DNA from: a virus
Direction: 5' to 3' (one strand)
Virus record (IMG/VR): IMGVR_UViG_3300009164_000273
Location: 1-28,360 of that record
DNA: 28,360 bases
Part shown: piece by piece, positions 4,929 through 13,383 of the stretch
Position numbering within the stretch: the stretch's first letter is position 1
How the letters are laid out: each line of letters begins with the position of its first letter
Translations under genes and position numbers: made by a program
Notes under the pieces: model-generated
Databases searched by the model: none
What the model saw: only the letters and a program-made list of their open reading frames with translations
Told to the model about the DNA's origin: nothing

Positions 4929-7310
4929 TTAATTAGTCCAATATTGAATAGTGAGATTTACTTGTGCTATACTTGAGCCAACCCAACTGGCAAACAATTC
5001 AACTCCATTATTTGCTGAATTATTCCTCATCATTCCTCGCGTTGCTGCAGTAGTAGCCATTAAATTTGCACTGGTAGCCAACTGAACATTTAATACATAA
5101 ATGTATTGTGATGCCCCTGTTAATCCTGTTGGTTGTGCTGGTGTCGGTGCGTTACTTGGTAATGTTAATAGTATTGCCGATGTTGCATTTCCATTTGTTG
5201 CGTAAACTAAAGAAATATTTAATGTAACACATTTACCGACTTGCGTTAATCTATAAGAATGATTGGTTGCCCCTGAAGGTGCTGTTGTAGCAGTCCATGT
5301 TATTGAGCCGTCAAAAACTCCAGATGTATCTCTAAATGTTTGAGCTGTTGCGTTTGCCGTTACTGGTGTTTTATTGGCTAAAATTGTATAAGCTGAAATT
5401 GATTTGCGTTGTAAAGTTGATGTATCTGTTATGTTTAATTTACCATTAATTCTATTACTTAAACTTGCCGTATCTGCACTATTTAATTTGAGGTTGATTC
5501 TATTACTTAAACTTGCCGTATCTGCACTATTTAATTTGAGGTTGATTCTATTGGACAAAGAAACAGTGTCATTAGCACCTAATTTGCTATTAAATGTTGT
5601 CCAATTAGCTGATGATAAAGCACCTCTATTTGTTGCTGATGCAGTAGGTAAGTTAAATTTATGAGTTGTCCCTGTAGATACTATTTTAAAATCAGTACTA
5701 TCTGTTCCTGTTACCATTGTTTGAGCTGCTCCTGTTAGGGAATTAATAGCAGTAATTCCAGTACCAGCCATTATACCACTTTGTTGAGTAACAGTTAATA
5801 TTGCAGAGGGTATTGCAGGATGTGGTGATGTGGCAACAGCAGCTACTATTTCAACATTTGTATTGCTTGTTGCCCACATTAATTGTATATAATCTCCTGC
5901 TGCTAAATCAAGTACATAATTCCAAGCTGCAACAACTGGCGAAGCATTAGCACTACCTGTAAGAACTACTTTCCCTGTAGTTGATGGAATATCAACACCG
6001 TTTTTCCTAATCCAAATATCTGCAATCATATTTCCACTGCCACCTGTTTTCTCAAGCTGTAATGAAAATTGTATATTATAAATACCTGTATTTGCTAATG
6101 TAACTCTTGTTGGATTACTACTACCATCATTAACTACAGTAACACCATTTGTTAAATCTGTTGTATTTAATTTTATAGCATAAGCAGTATTAATAGATGC
6201 AGCAGTTTGTGATGTATTATCTTGAAATGCTCCATAATATCCACTTGCTGGAGGATTAGTTCCCACACTATCTTTGATTGCATAAGTGATATTGTTCTTT
6301 TTATAAAAAATACTATCCTTACCTAAAGTTCTAAAAATAGTATCTACAGCAACACCCCCTGCAGATATTGTAATGTTGCCATATGCATCTGCAGTATTAC
6401 CATTTACAGAAATAGGAATTGTTCCACCTATTTGTGGTACTTGAAGTGATACATTTCCACTTGAATTTGTTCCAATTTCAACAAATTGACCATCACCACC
6501 ACCAAATTTTAAATAACCACCAACACCGTCATTCACTCTTAATAATTCATCGGAAGTATTTGATCTTGTAACAACAAAACTTCCATCATAATACCTGTTT
6601 AAAGCAATTGAATCACCGTCATTTGCTATTCTTAATCCTAAAACTGATATTTGATTTGTTGTTGTAGCACCTGCATTTGTTACCTGTTGTAATGTTGGTG
6701 TTGTAATAGCATCCCTTACATCACTAAGCTTAGCCAACGTATCTGTTGCGTCTAATGTTTGTACTGGTAAATATATTGTAGCTCTAGTGCTATCCTGCCC
6801 TTTTAACTTTTGCGACATGTACTTATTAATAAACTCAATAGTAGCTTGTGGATAAGTGTATTGATAAAGTCCACCACCAATTGAATCACCAAGAGCCATA
6901 AAAGGCATCCAGTTGTTGTCTAATGGTGAAATGTATATTTGATTGCCTGATGATCTACCAAGTAAATTAATATCTCTATTGTAAGATGTATTGCCATTAT
7001 TTAATACACTTTGCAAATCCTGTGTACCTCCACCTGTTGTAGTTACATTAATTGTATCCCAACCAAGTTGATTAGTCCACATATAAAGATAACCTCCACA
7101 CGTATCTATTGCCAATGCCCCATCTTTAACCGTACTACCACGTAGATTGGGAACACCACAAAAACTCGGTAGATGTAATGTTGAATCCACTTTCAAACGC
7201 TTCATTTGATATCCTGAAGCAGTCATAGGTGTATACTGTGCTGGTTGAGCATAGGTAATAAGTGTACATAGTATAAAGATTACCGTTAGTATGTATTTAT
7301 ATTTCGCCAT
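4929..7310 (-). CDS. Tail-fibre-like protein with N-terminal signal peptide
   Basis: A 793-aa protein rich in Ser, Thr, Asn and Gly and in short beta-strand patterns, as in phage fibres and receptor-binding proteins. It begins MAKYKYILTVIFILCTLITY and then AQ, a basic start plus hydrophobic core with a likely cleavage near residue 21, as in Bacteroidetes Sec substrates. The first about 90 residues include a PSFCGVPNLRGS segment and an AIDTCGGYLYMWTN strand pair typical of fibre anchors. Residues around 590-640 hold 16-residue repeats of the form DTASLSNRINLKLNSA. The region about 350-505 looks like a C1q/TNF-type jelly roll, and the last about 130 residues like another C-terminal beta domain. 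It follows the tail-tip genes with a 14-base overlap. Host recognition is the likely role; a signal peptide on a virion protein is odd. Confidence 0.75.
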   Translation of the reverse strand: MAKYKYILTVIFILCTLITYAQPAQYTPMTASGYQMKRLKVDSTLHLPSFCGVPNLRGSTVKDGALAIDTCGGYLYMWTNQLGWDTINVTTTGGGTQDLQSVLNNGNTSYNRDINLLGRSSGNQIYISPLDNNWMPFMALGDSIGGGLYQYTYPQATIEFINKYMSQKLKGQDSTRATIYLPVQTLDATDTLAKLSDVRDAITTPTLQQVTNAGATTTNQISVLGLRIANDGDSIALNRYYDGSFVVTRSNTSDELLRVNDGVGGYLKFGGGDGQFVEIGTNSSGNVSLQVPQIGGTIPISVNGNTADAYGNITISAGGVAVDTIFRTLGKDSIFYKKNNITYAIKDSVGTNPPASGYYGAFQDNTSQTAASINTAYAIKLNTTDLTNGVTVVNDGSSNPTRVTLANTGIYNIQFSLQLEKTGGSGNMIADIWIRKNGVDIPSTTGKVVLTGSANASPVVAAWNYVLDLAAGDYIQLMWATSNTNVEIVAAVATSPHPAIPSAILTVTQQSGIMAGTGITAINSLTGAAQTMVTGTDSTDFKIVSTGTTHKFNLPTASATNRGALSSANWTTFNSKLGANDTVSLSNRINLKLNSADTASLSNRINLKLNSADTASLSNRINGKLNITDTSTLQRKSISAYTILANKTPVTANATAQTFRDTSGVFDGSITWTATTAPSGATNHSYRLTQVGKCVTLNISLVYATNGNATSAILLTLPSNAPTPAQPTGLTGASQYIYVLNVQLATSANLMATTAATRGMMRNNSANNGVELFASWVGSSIAQVNLTIQYWTN
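5449..5544 (-). repeat. Two tandem 48-bp repeats in the fibre-like gene
   Basis: Two apparently identical 48-base copies (5449-5496 and 5497-5544), with the start of a third copy at 5545-5550 before divergence and a diverged unit on the other side. In frame they encode the 16-residue unit NRINLKLNSADTASLS. Near-identity at DNA level indicates recent duplication or ongoing copy-number change in the fibre shaft. Confidence 0.9.
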
Positions 7311-8115
7311 AAGTTATTCCTGGTACTCCAGTGCCTTTAAATGTTGCTGAAAATGTTGTCATATTATCAAATGATGCTGTCTCATTGATTGATTCAATAT
7401 AAACATTACAATCCTTTAGTAAATAATGATTATCATCATCAACCTCGTAATATCTTATTTGAATTATCTCTCCAAGTATTAATTTATAATACAAAAAACC
7501 CATACTTATTTTAGAAGGAAAGTAACCATTAACACCACCTGAAAATGCTGAATCAATATTTACTCCAGGTGCAGGACTAAATTCGTATGAACATTGAGAA
7601 TTATATCCATTTATTGTTGATCCCAATCCTGGTCTAGCAGTTATAATTAAACTATTGCCACTTATTACAGATTGATAACCACTAACACCAGCATTTATAC
7701 CATCATTCATATAAGTTAAAAAAGCTGCAAAATTTGCAAAAGTACCAGTTGAAGTAACAAATAAATTTACCCAACTACTAATCTCAAAAGCTCTTATTAA
7801 ACAAAATAAATTACCATCAGTAGGAAATTCTCCACTATCAGCTATATCAGTTAAATCTAGTGTAGTTGTTGCTCTTGTTTCACCAGTTTCAGGCTTATCC
7901 AAAAAAACCAATCCCTCAATACTTCCACTATATTGCTTGCCTGATGGTAAAAATGTTTTAAACGCTCCTGATTCAGTTACTGATGTTTCTATAAAATCTG
8001 TGGATATGTCAAACGTTACTGATCTAGCACAACCAATAGGAACATAAACATCACCAACAAAATCTTGGTTTTGTAAAACGCTTAGTATTACATCTTCACC
8101 TCTTACTAATCCCAT
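7297..8115 (-). CDS. Tail protein with major-tail-tube-like N-terminal half
   Basis: A 272-aa protein starting MGLVRGEDVILSVLQNQDFV. Residues about 26-72 (CARSVTFDISTDFIETSVTE, then FLPSGKQYSGSIEGLVFL) follow the pattern of TP901-1-type major tail proteins: a strand with a substitution-tolerant core, a SxSGxxKxFLPG-like turn, then SGSIEGLV. The true major tail protein is encoded upstream of the tape measure, so this copy, located after the tail-tip gene, is more likely a distal-tail or adaptor ring between tube and fibre. A middle segment (about 110-190) looks like a separate beta domain inserted in the fold. The start is 3 bases after the tail-tip stop. The structural role is likely; the exact position in the virion is inferred. 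Confidence 0.6.
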   Translation of the reverse strand: MGLVRGEDVILSVLQNQDFVGDVYVPIGCARSVTFDISTDFIETSVTESGAFKTFLPSGKQYSGSIEGLVFLDKPETGETRATTTLDLTDIADSGEFPTDGNLFCLIRAFEISSWVNLFVTSTGTFANFAAFLTYMNDGINAGVSGYQSVISGNSLIITARPGLGSTINGYNSQCSYEFSPAPGVNIDSAFSGGVNGYFPSKISMGFLYYKLILGEIIQIRYYEVDDDNHYLLKDCNVYIESINETASFDNMTTFSATFKGTGVPGITYGEI

Positions 8116-8118
8116 TGC

Positions 8119-10383
8119 TTAGTTGTTTTCATAAAGATAATTAAATTCGTACAATATATTAAATAAATAGTTGGTAAAATCAGTAAAATTGTCTACATAA
8201 TCAGTGTCACTATTAAATACTTCCCACATTGTAAACTCAGCTGAATCATTTTTATAATCTATAGCTACACTACCTAATAACATTTTATTGTGTAATGATG
8301 CTCCAGTAAACCCATTGCTAAATATTGCTAGATTGCTAAGCACTCCATTTGAATTTCTAATACTAAGTAAATTGCCATTAAATTTCGTTCTAGGAATGTA
8401 ACGCTGAAACATGTAAGTCTCAGTAACCAACTGCCCTAGATTTTGATAGGTAGCATCAGGTATGCCTGTATTGTAACCATATCCAAACTTCCATGTAGTA
8501 CATTTATCTTGTAATATGCCAGTTTGAGTTGTTAAAAATAATGTACCTGATATTGATGAACGTTCTGTATTGTCAATAAATATTTCAACATCATTTACAT
8601 TATTTAATTTTTTTGATTGGCTTGCATTATGACTATGACCAGTAACTTGACCTTGACCAGCAATAACAAATTTTAATTCAAATCTTAATCCTTTGTACCT
8701 AGTTTCATCTGAAGGTGATGCTGTTGCTTCAGCTAAATAAATATTTAAAATACCATCAAATGGTGCTTTTGCATTTTCAATATTGACATTTTGCCATTGA
8801 TTAGTATTTTGTCCTGAAGGTATATAAACTGTATATCCTGGAAATGCAGCCCAAGTATAATCATCTTGTAAAAATAATGTTGTTGTTCCATTAGTTATTC
8901 TAATAGCAAATTGTATACTATTTGGTCCAGGTTGACTTACATCAGTAGAAAATTGAAATGTATAATTAAAAATATCACCTTGATTTAATGGTATATTTTG
9001 CGATTGAACAGATCTTGGGGCATCCCAAGTACTTCCAGTAACTACAACATATCTTTCTACTTCATTACCTCCATCATTTATTACTCTAATAAATCTATTT
9101 GGTGATGGTGATGGATGGGCATCATAATCAAACCAACATGGCAAATCATACTCTCTATTGGTAAATCCTCCACCAGTTGTTACTTGTCTTAAAGGCCCTA
9201 AATCAGTAAATTGGCTATTACATAACAAATCCTCAGGCTGTACATAATTAAAGGTCTCTAATGTCCTCCTATAAGGTCTAATGATAGATTTAAGTAAACC
9301 AGTCTCAATACTATTATTTGATAAAAAATCATAAGATTTGTTTATTTGTAATAAATCTACATAATCAAAATCACTATTGTAATTGTAATAATATATAACC
9401 GTTTGACCTTCCTCAAAATCTAAAAATAAATCAGGATAACGCACTATCCACCAACTGCCCAAAGATTGAAAGCATGACATGTTAAAACGCTTCATAATTA
9501 TCTCTAACACATCATAGCAACTCATGTACTCATTACCTTTTAAAAATGTGTTACCTAATAAGGTAACATCTTCAAGTATTCTAGTCTCACCAGTATCTAA
9601 GAAAATCTCACCATCGGATGGAGTAATGTGATTGTAAACATTTAAACCCATATCTGTTACATAAGTAGAACGTAAACATAACTTTATAAAAGTCATTAAT
9701 GGTATGTAACCATCTAATGATACTACTTGTCTATACGTTATATCAAATGTGCCTATCACTAATGCTGGTATATCTTCAATTATTTGAATACACCAACCTG
9801 TATAAAATAAATCAATTTCACCCAAATTGGTAACCATTGTAAATGGTGTACCATCTATTGTAAAAGTTTGACCAGGTTGCACATTCCAAGTTGCTACGTT
9901 TATTACAATATATGGGCCAGCTGGAACAAACGCACAACCTACATTTGTTAAAGTAGTTACATCACCAAATAAAAAAGCCGCTCTATCTAAATTTATATCT
10001 TTTATAGTCCCTAAGTTATCGGATGCAGTTAATGTAATTGTATGTATAAAATCTATCTGCACTTCACTACAATCATCTTGTTGTATAAATCCATCAAATA
10101 ATGTACCTGCAGTTGTATCTTCAATTAACTTAACCCTAAACTCATTGTCATTGTCTGAATAAAAATCTGATAACGATAAGCCACCTGATGTAGTAAGATT
10201 TATTGTTAGTGTACTACCTTTTATAGGTGCCAATGGATCATCTTCCTGCCACTCATGTATAACTGGCGTGCCAGCTAAAATAAATGGGATAGAAGCACCC
10301 TCATAACTATCCTGATAGATTTCTACAATGTATCTAAGTTGCGTTCTAATTGAATCAAATGAGCTTGTGTATTTTAATCCCAT
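8119..10383 (-). CDS. Tail-tip / baseplate-hub-like protein
   Basis: A 754-aa protein immediately downstream of the tape measure (1-base overlap at the stop), where siphoviruses encode the distal tail and hub proteins. The first about 250 residues (MGLKYTSSFDSIRTQLRYIV, EWQEDDPLAPIKGSTLTINL, FDGFIQQDDC) show the beta-rich pattern of the first domains of tail-tip proteins. Residues about 285-330 contain a helix-rich MSCYDVLEIIMKRFNMSCFQ stretch. Residues about 380-570 (from a CNSQFTDLG strand to YKGLRFELKF) read as a jelly-roll carbohydrate-binding-like domain with NPxxW-type loops. No lytic domain motif is seen. The tail-tip role is inferred from order and fold pattern; I could not identify a named family. 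Confidence 0.6.
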   Translation of the reverse strand: MGLKYTSSFDSIRTQLRYIVEIYQDSYEGASIPFILAGTPVIHEWQEDDPLAPIKGSTLTINLTTSGGLSLSDFYSDNDNEFRVKLIEDTTAGTLFDGFIQQDDCSEVQIDFIHTITLTASDNLGTIKDINLDRAAFLFGDVTTLTNVGCAFVPAGPYIVINVATWNVQPGQTFTIDGTPFTMVTNLGEIDLFYTGWCIQIIEDIPALVIGTFDITYRQVVSLDGYIPLMTFIKLCLRSTYVTDMGLNVYNHITPSDGEIFLDTGETRILEDVTLLGNTFLKGNEYMSCYDVLEIIMKRFNMSCFQSLGSWWIVRYPDLFLDFEEGQTVIYYYNYNSDFDYVDLLQINKSYDFLSNNSIETGLLKSIIRPYRRTLETFNYVQPEDLLCNSQFTDLGPLRQVTTGGGFTNREYDLPCWFDYDAHPSPSPNRFIRVINDGGNEVERYVVVTGSTWDAPRSVQSQNIPLNQGDIFNYTFQFSTDVSQPGPNSIQFAIRITNGTTTLFLQDDYTWAAFPGYTVYIPSGQNTNQWQNVNIENAKAPFDGILNIYLAEATASPSDETRYKGLRFELKFVIAGQGQVTGHSHNASQSKKLNNVNDVEIFIDNTERSSISGTLFLTTQTGILQDKCTTWKFGYGYNTGIPDATYQNLGQLVTETYMFQRYIPRTKFNGNLLSIRNSNGVLSNLAIFSNGFTGASLHNKMLLGSVAIDYKNDSAEFTMWEVFNSDTDYVDNFTDFTNYLFNILYEFNYLYENN

Positions 10384-12224
10384 TATGTTGTACGTGCATA
10401 AGTAGCACTATATTTTTTATTACTAAAATAAATATCTTGACCTCTTAAAATGCCGTAAATCTCTAATCCACCAGTTACACCACCTAACATGTTAGATGTT
10501 TGAGCTGCAGGGATTACTTGACTGCCTCTTGGTAAATTAATCAACTCAGGTCCACGCTCCCCAACTAATGCCATACCACCAGGTGCATTACGTGTACCAA
10601 CTGCAAATGCATTTTGAGTACTAGTTGCACTTTTTATTAATGAGCCTAAAGCTACCAATGCAACCCCTGCAGCAATAACTAAAAAAGGATTTGCTAAAGC
10701 TTGAGCAATTGCAGCTTGAGCTACTAATGCAGCTGCACCAATTGCAATAATTTGCTCACCTAAAGTAGCTACTACTCCACCTAATGCATTAAATATACTT
10801 TGAAAAATATCACCGAAATTAGCAGTACCATTTATTGCAGCTGCTAATCCTTCTCCAAGTCCTACACCTATTGCAGATATTGATGATTCTAATGCTGATG
10901 CTAATGCATCAGTTATATTTACTGCATCTTTTTTTATATTATCTATACTACCTTGTGGAATTGCAAATGGTATAGCTATTGGTGTAAGATTTATTTTCTC
11001 TTGTAATGATTTAACTAAATCTTTAGGTTTTACTTCATCCAATGATCTTTTTAATCTATTTAACTCAAATACTAATGGCAATGTAAAAGCTGGATTAGCT
11101 TTAAACTTTGTAATTGCAGTTGTTATAAAAGATTCAAACGCTTGTATGTTTGCTTTTGTTGCCGGCTCATTAAATGCTAAAGCTATTCTCTCATTAGCTA
11201 CTAATGTAGCTATAAATGCATTGTATGCATCTTTTAATGTTTCAACTTTTTTTACTGATTTAGTATTAGTAACATTTTTTCTACGTTCCTCAGCTTCTAA
11301 TGCCTGTACCGCTAATTTTGATAATGCAAGTTGATTTTGATAATCTTTGTAAATTTTCTTTTGCTCATTTACCTTTTTAGCTGCATCTACAGCAACTTGA
11401 ACATATCTTTTTTGCTCATCAGTAAAGCCAGCTAACTGATCAGATGTAACATTAGAAATATCATTAAATGAACGTATAGCATTTCTAAAATTATTCGTAG
11501 ATTCAAAAGATCCTTGTTGTGTCTCTGCGAATCTATTTAAAGCACCTTCAGCATCTTTATATAATTGAATTGATTGACCAACATCTAAATTAGCCTGTGC
11601 TGTTTCCTCTCCTAATATTCTAACATTTAAAGCTGCAGATTTTGCAGATGCAGCCGCACCACCAAAATTTATTTTAAACTCTAAATCTTTTGTAGCCTTT
11701 ATAAAATCTAATTCTGTTTTTAAGTCTTTTAAATCATTACCTACATTTTTTATGTCTGTAGATAATCTAACTAACGAACCACCATAAATATCTGATGCAT
11801 CTGCTGCCTCTTTACTTGTTCTACTCCACGCAGTAAATCCAATCTGAGCAAAACTTATAGCTGCAGTAACTACACCAAATGCCAACCCAAGACCAGCAGG
11901 CCCACTCAACCCACCAACCAACGCTTTTAATGCTCCACCAGTGCTACCAGTCTCAGCTTTTAATCTACCAAATGATTCAACTAACGGATTGATGTTATTG
12001 GCAATACCTATAAAGCCAAATGGAGCATCCTGAGCTATTCTAGATAGATTTTGTATTGATTGCCCGGCTTGTGTAGCTCCATTGTTTAAATTACTTCTTA
12101 ATGCATCTCCAGTTTTCTTAGCCTCAGTAGCTGTAGTTTTTAATGCATCAGTAGTATTTTTAAGACCACTACTAACCTTATCAAATCCGGTTGCCGTAAC
12201 TATTATCTCTATCTCTTCTGCCAT
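10383..12224 (-). CDS. Tail tape measure protein
   Basis: A 613-aa protein with the composition of tape measures: N-terminal helix with many Thr/Ala/Lys (DALKTTATEAKKTGDALRS), a hydrophobic Gly/Ala-rich region near 95-135 (LSGPAGLGLAFGVVTAAI), a long helical middle, and a second Ala/Ile/Leu-rich hydrophobic stretch around 450-540 (IGVGLGEGLAAAINGTANFG). The C-terminus has the hallmark APGGMALVGERGPELINLPR and GSQVIPA, common to many siphovirus tape measures. At about 0.15 nm per residue the tail would be about 90 nm, short for a siphovirus. It starts at TAATG shared with the stop of the chaperone frame. Confidence 0.92.
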   Translation of the reverse strand: MAEEIEIIVTATGFDKVSSGLKNTTDALKTTATEAKKTGDALRSNLNNGATQAGQSIQNLSRIAQDAPFGFIGIANNINPLVESFGRLKAETGSTGGALKALVGGLSGPAGLGLAFGVVTAAISFAQIGFTAWSRTSKEAADASDIYGGSLVRLSTDIKNVGNDLKDLKTELDFIKATKDLEFKINFGGAAASAKSAALNVRILGEETAQANLDVGQSIQLYKDAEGALNRFAETQQGSFESTNNFRNAIRSFNDISNVTSDQLAGFTDEQKRYVQVAVDAAKKVNEQKKIYKDYQNQLALSKLAVQALEAEERRKNVTNTKSVKKVETLKDAYNAFIATLVANERIALAFNEPATKANIQAFESFITTAITKFKANPAFTLPLVFELNRLKRSLDEVKPKDLVKSLQEKINLTPIAIPFAIPQGSIDNIKKDAVNITDALASALESSISAIGVGLGEGLAAAINGTANFGDIFQSIFNALGGVVATLGEQIIAIGAAALVAQAAIAQALANPFLVIAAGVALVALGSLIKSATSTQNAFAVGTRNAPGGMALVGERGPELINLPRGSQVIPAAQTSNMLGGVTGGLEIYGILRGQDIYFSNKKYSATYARTT

Positions 12225-12502
12225 TATTTAATCTTTAAATTGTGTCGCTCTAAAATAGCTTTGTATCTATCTGCCGTCATTGGCTCAACCTCTTTTTTAT
12301 CACTCTCATCCTCCATTGGCCAAAACTTATTAATCTTACCTATTGCCTTACTTCCAGCCATAGCCTCAGCTACACGAAAAGAGGCAAAACGAATGACCAT
12401 AGCCGATTCCTTTTGCCTCTCTAAATATCCCTCACACGCTGCATAAAACTCATGAGGCATTGAGCAGTAATATTCATCAACACTCCACCCTAACTTGCCC
12501 AA
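12224..12502 (-). CDS. Tail assembly chaperone, T-part (probably reached by -1 frameshift)
   Basis: This frame lacks an ATG near its start: the nearest candidate is TTG at 12502, but the frame stays open in the -1 phase back into the A9 run at 12541-12549. Read through from there it adds SHREQCYDNLKFALGKLGWS to the front. Lambda gpG-gpGT and many siphoviruses make such a fusion from two overlapping frames located just upstream of the tape measure, and these frames have exactly that position and phase. The fusion would be about 211 aa (106 + 105). The T-part contains GYLERQKESAMVIRFASFRV and ends HNLKIK. Its stop overlaps the tape measure ATG in TAATG. Confidence 0.78.
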   Translation of the reverse strand: MGKLGWSVDEYYCSMPHEFYAACEGYLERQKESAMVIRFASFRVAEAMAGSKAIGKINKFWPMEDESDKKEVEPMTADRYKAILERHNLKIK

Positions 12503-12510
12503 TGCAAATT

Positions 12511-12858
12511 TTAAGTTGTCGTAGCACTGCTCTCTATGGCTTTTTTTTTCTCCTCATTATCTCTTATCTCTTGACCTTGCTTTATAAGGTCATTCCATAC
12601 TTTTGTCTCGTTAAGCAAAAGTGTTACAGCTTGTATCTGTTCATTTTTATTCTCCATCTCATCTACCCAATCACACACATTTTCCCAAGTGTATTCCACA
12701 TCTTCACGCTTTAATCTGCTATAACCTAACATACCACCGTATACCATAGCATACATAAAACCTGATGTAGTCTCACCATCGTTAAACTCATGAAGCTTCT
12801 CAATGGCTAATTGGTTAAATTTAATTCCGTACTCACGTCCGTTTAGTTTGATTTTCAT
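12511..12858 (-). CDS. Tail assembly chaperone, G-part
   Basis: A 115-aa mostly helical protein beginning MKIKLNGREYGIKFNQLAIE, with an acidic middle (DVEYTWENVCDWVDEMENKN) and a Lys-rich end. Beta hairpin then helices, location between major tail protein and tape measure, and a following out-of-phase frame all fit the gpG class of chaperones that coat the tape measure before tube assembly. Termination in its own frame occurs just after the A9 run, giving the short form with tail AIESSATTT. Frameshifting at the run gives the long form. Confidence 0.8.
   Translation of the reverse strand: MKIKLNGREYGIKFNQLAIEKLHEFNDGETTSGFMYAMVYGGMLGYSRLKREDVEYTWENVCDWVDEMENKNEQIQAVTLLLNETKVWNDLIKQGQEIRDNEEKKKAIESSATTT
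12541..12549 (-). promoter_or_regulatory. Nine-A slippery run, programmed -1 frameshift site
   Basis: The G frame reads GAG GAG AAA AAA AAA GCC. A one-base backward slip on the A9 run leads into the T frame as AGC CAT AGA, which stays open to 12224. Simultaneous slippage on A AAA AAA is a known -1 site, and transcript slippage on A9 would also work. The phase between the two ORF starts (356 bases, 2 mod 3) is that of a -1 shift. Confidence 0.78.
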
Positions 12859-12879
12859 TTTTGTTTGTTTTAGATAATA

Positions 12880-12919
12880 GTTAATTTGATTGACCTAATT
12901 ACAAGCCAATCAAATTAAC
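12880..12919 (-). terminator. 13-bp hairpin between major tail protein and chaperone genes
   Basis: GTTAATTTGATTG and its exact complement are separated by a 14-base loop, in the gap right after the major tail protein gene. No T-run follows the stem, so it is not a canonical terminator. It may be an mRNA-stabilising or attenuating hairpin that lets the tail-tube message exceed that of the chaperone and tape measure. Confidence 0.45.
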
Positions 12920-12931
12920 CTATGTTATTAA

Positions 12932-13363
12932 TTAAGCTGTTACAGTTATTGTAGGCTCTCCTTGAGGCTGTATAGTTCCAGTGAATGTTCCGATAGAATC
13001 GAATGCGTATGTGCTGCTTAATTCAGACAAAAATCCTGTTCCACTTTCTATCTCATCTCCAGTTACTGGTGTTTCAGGTGCTATCTTCCATCCTATTGTT
13101 GTTTTACTTCTCAACAATTGACGAAGTGATGTACCACTGATTTTACCACTATCCGGATCTTGTAAATGTTGTCCTTCAAAAGAATAAGACAACTCTAATG
13201 TGCCTGGACTTTTATCCGGTCCACAAGCTGACGCTGCATCAACAACTGTTACTGAATCAGCTTTGCTTACTGAAGTTAAACAAACTACTGTATCGTAATC
13301 TGTTCCACCCGCTGGATCAATGAATAATAACATCGTACCACCGGCTACTTTGTGTTCTGCCAT
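12932..13363 (-). CDS. Major tail (tube) protein
   Basis: A 143-aa beta-rich protein, starting MAEHKVAGGTMLLFIDPAGG. Order (after tail terminator, before chaperones and tape measure) and the pattern of a substrand-rich N-terminal half (VVCLTSVSKADSVTVVDAAS), a SYSFEGQHLQDPDSG turn, and a C-terminal ..FDSIGTFTGTIQPQGEP strand pair fit the tail-tube fold shared with Hcp and TP901-1 MTP. A small tube protein is in line with siphovirus tails. It is followed by the 12880-12919 hairpin. It is probably one of the two most abundant proteins made by this phage. Confidence 0.8.
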   Translation of the reverse strand: MAEHKVAGGTMLLFIDPAGGTDYDTVVCLTSVSKADSVTVVDAASACGPDKSPGTLELSYSFEGQHLQDPDSGKISGTSLRQLLRSKTTIGWKIAPETPVTGDEIESGTGFLSELSSTYAFDSIGTFTGTIQPQGEPTITVTA

Positions 13364-13383
13364 TTTATTTAAGTTTTAATTTG

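Noticed and set aside
5404-5664. Plus-strand 86-aa frame with LLLLKLAVSALFNLR repeats
   Set aside because: It is the reverse reading of the repeat region of the fibre-like gene. Its repeats mirror those of the real gene and there is no separate start signal.
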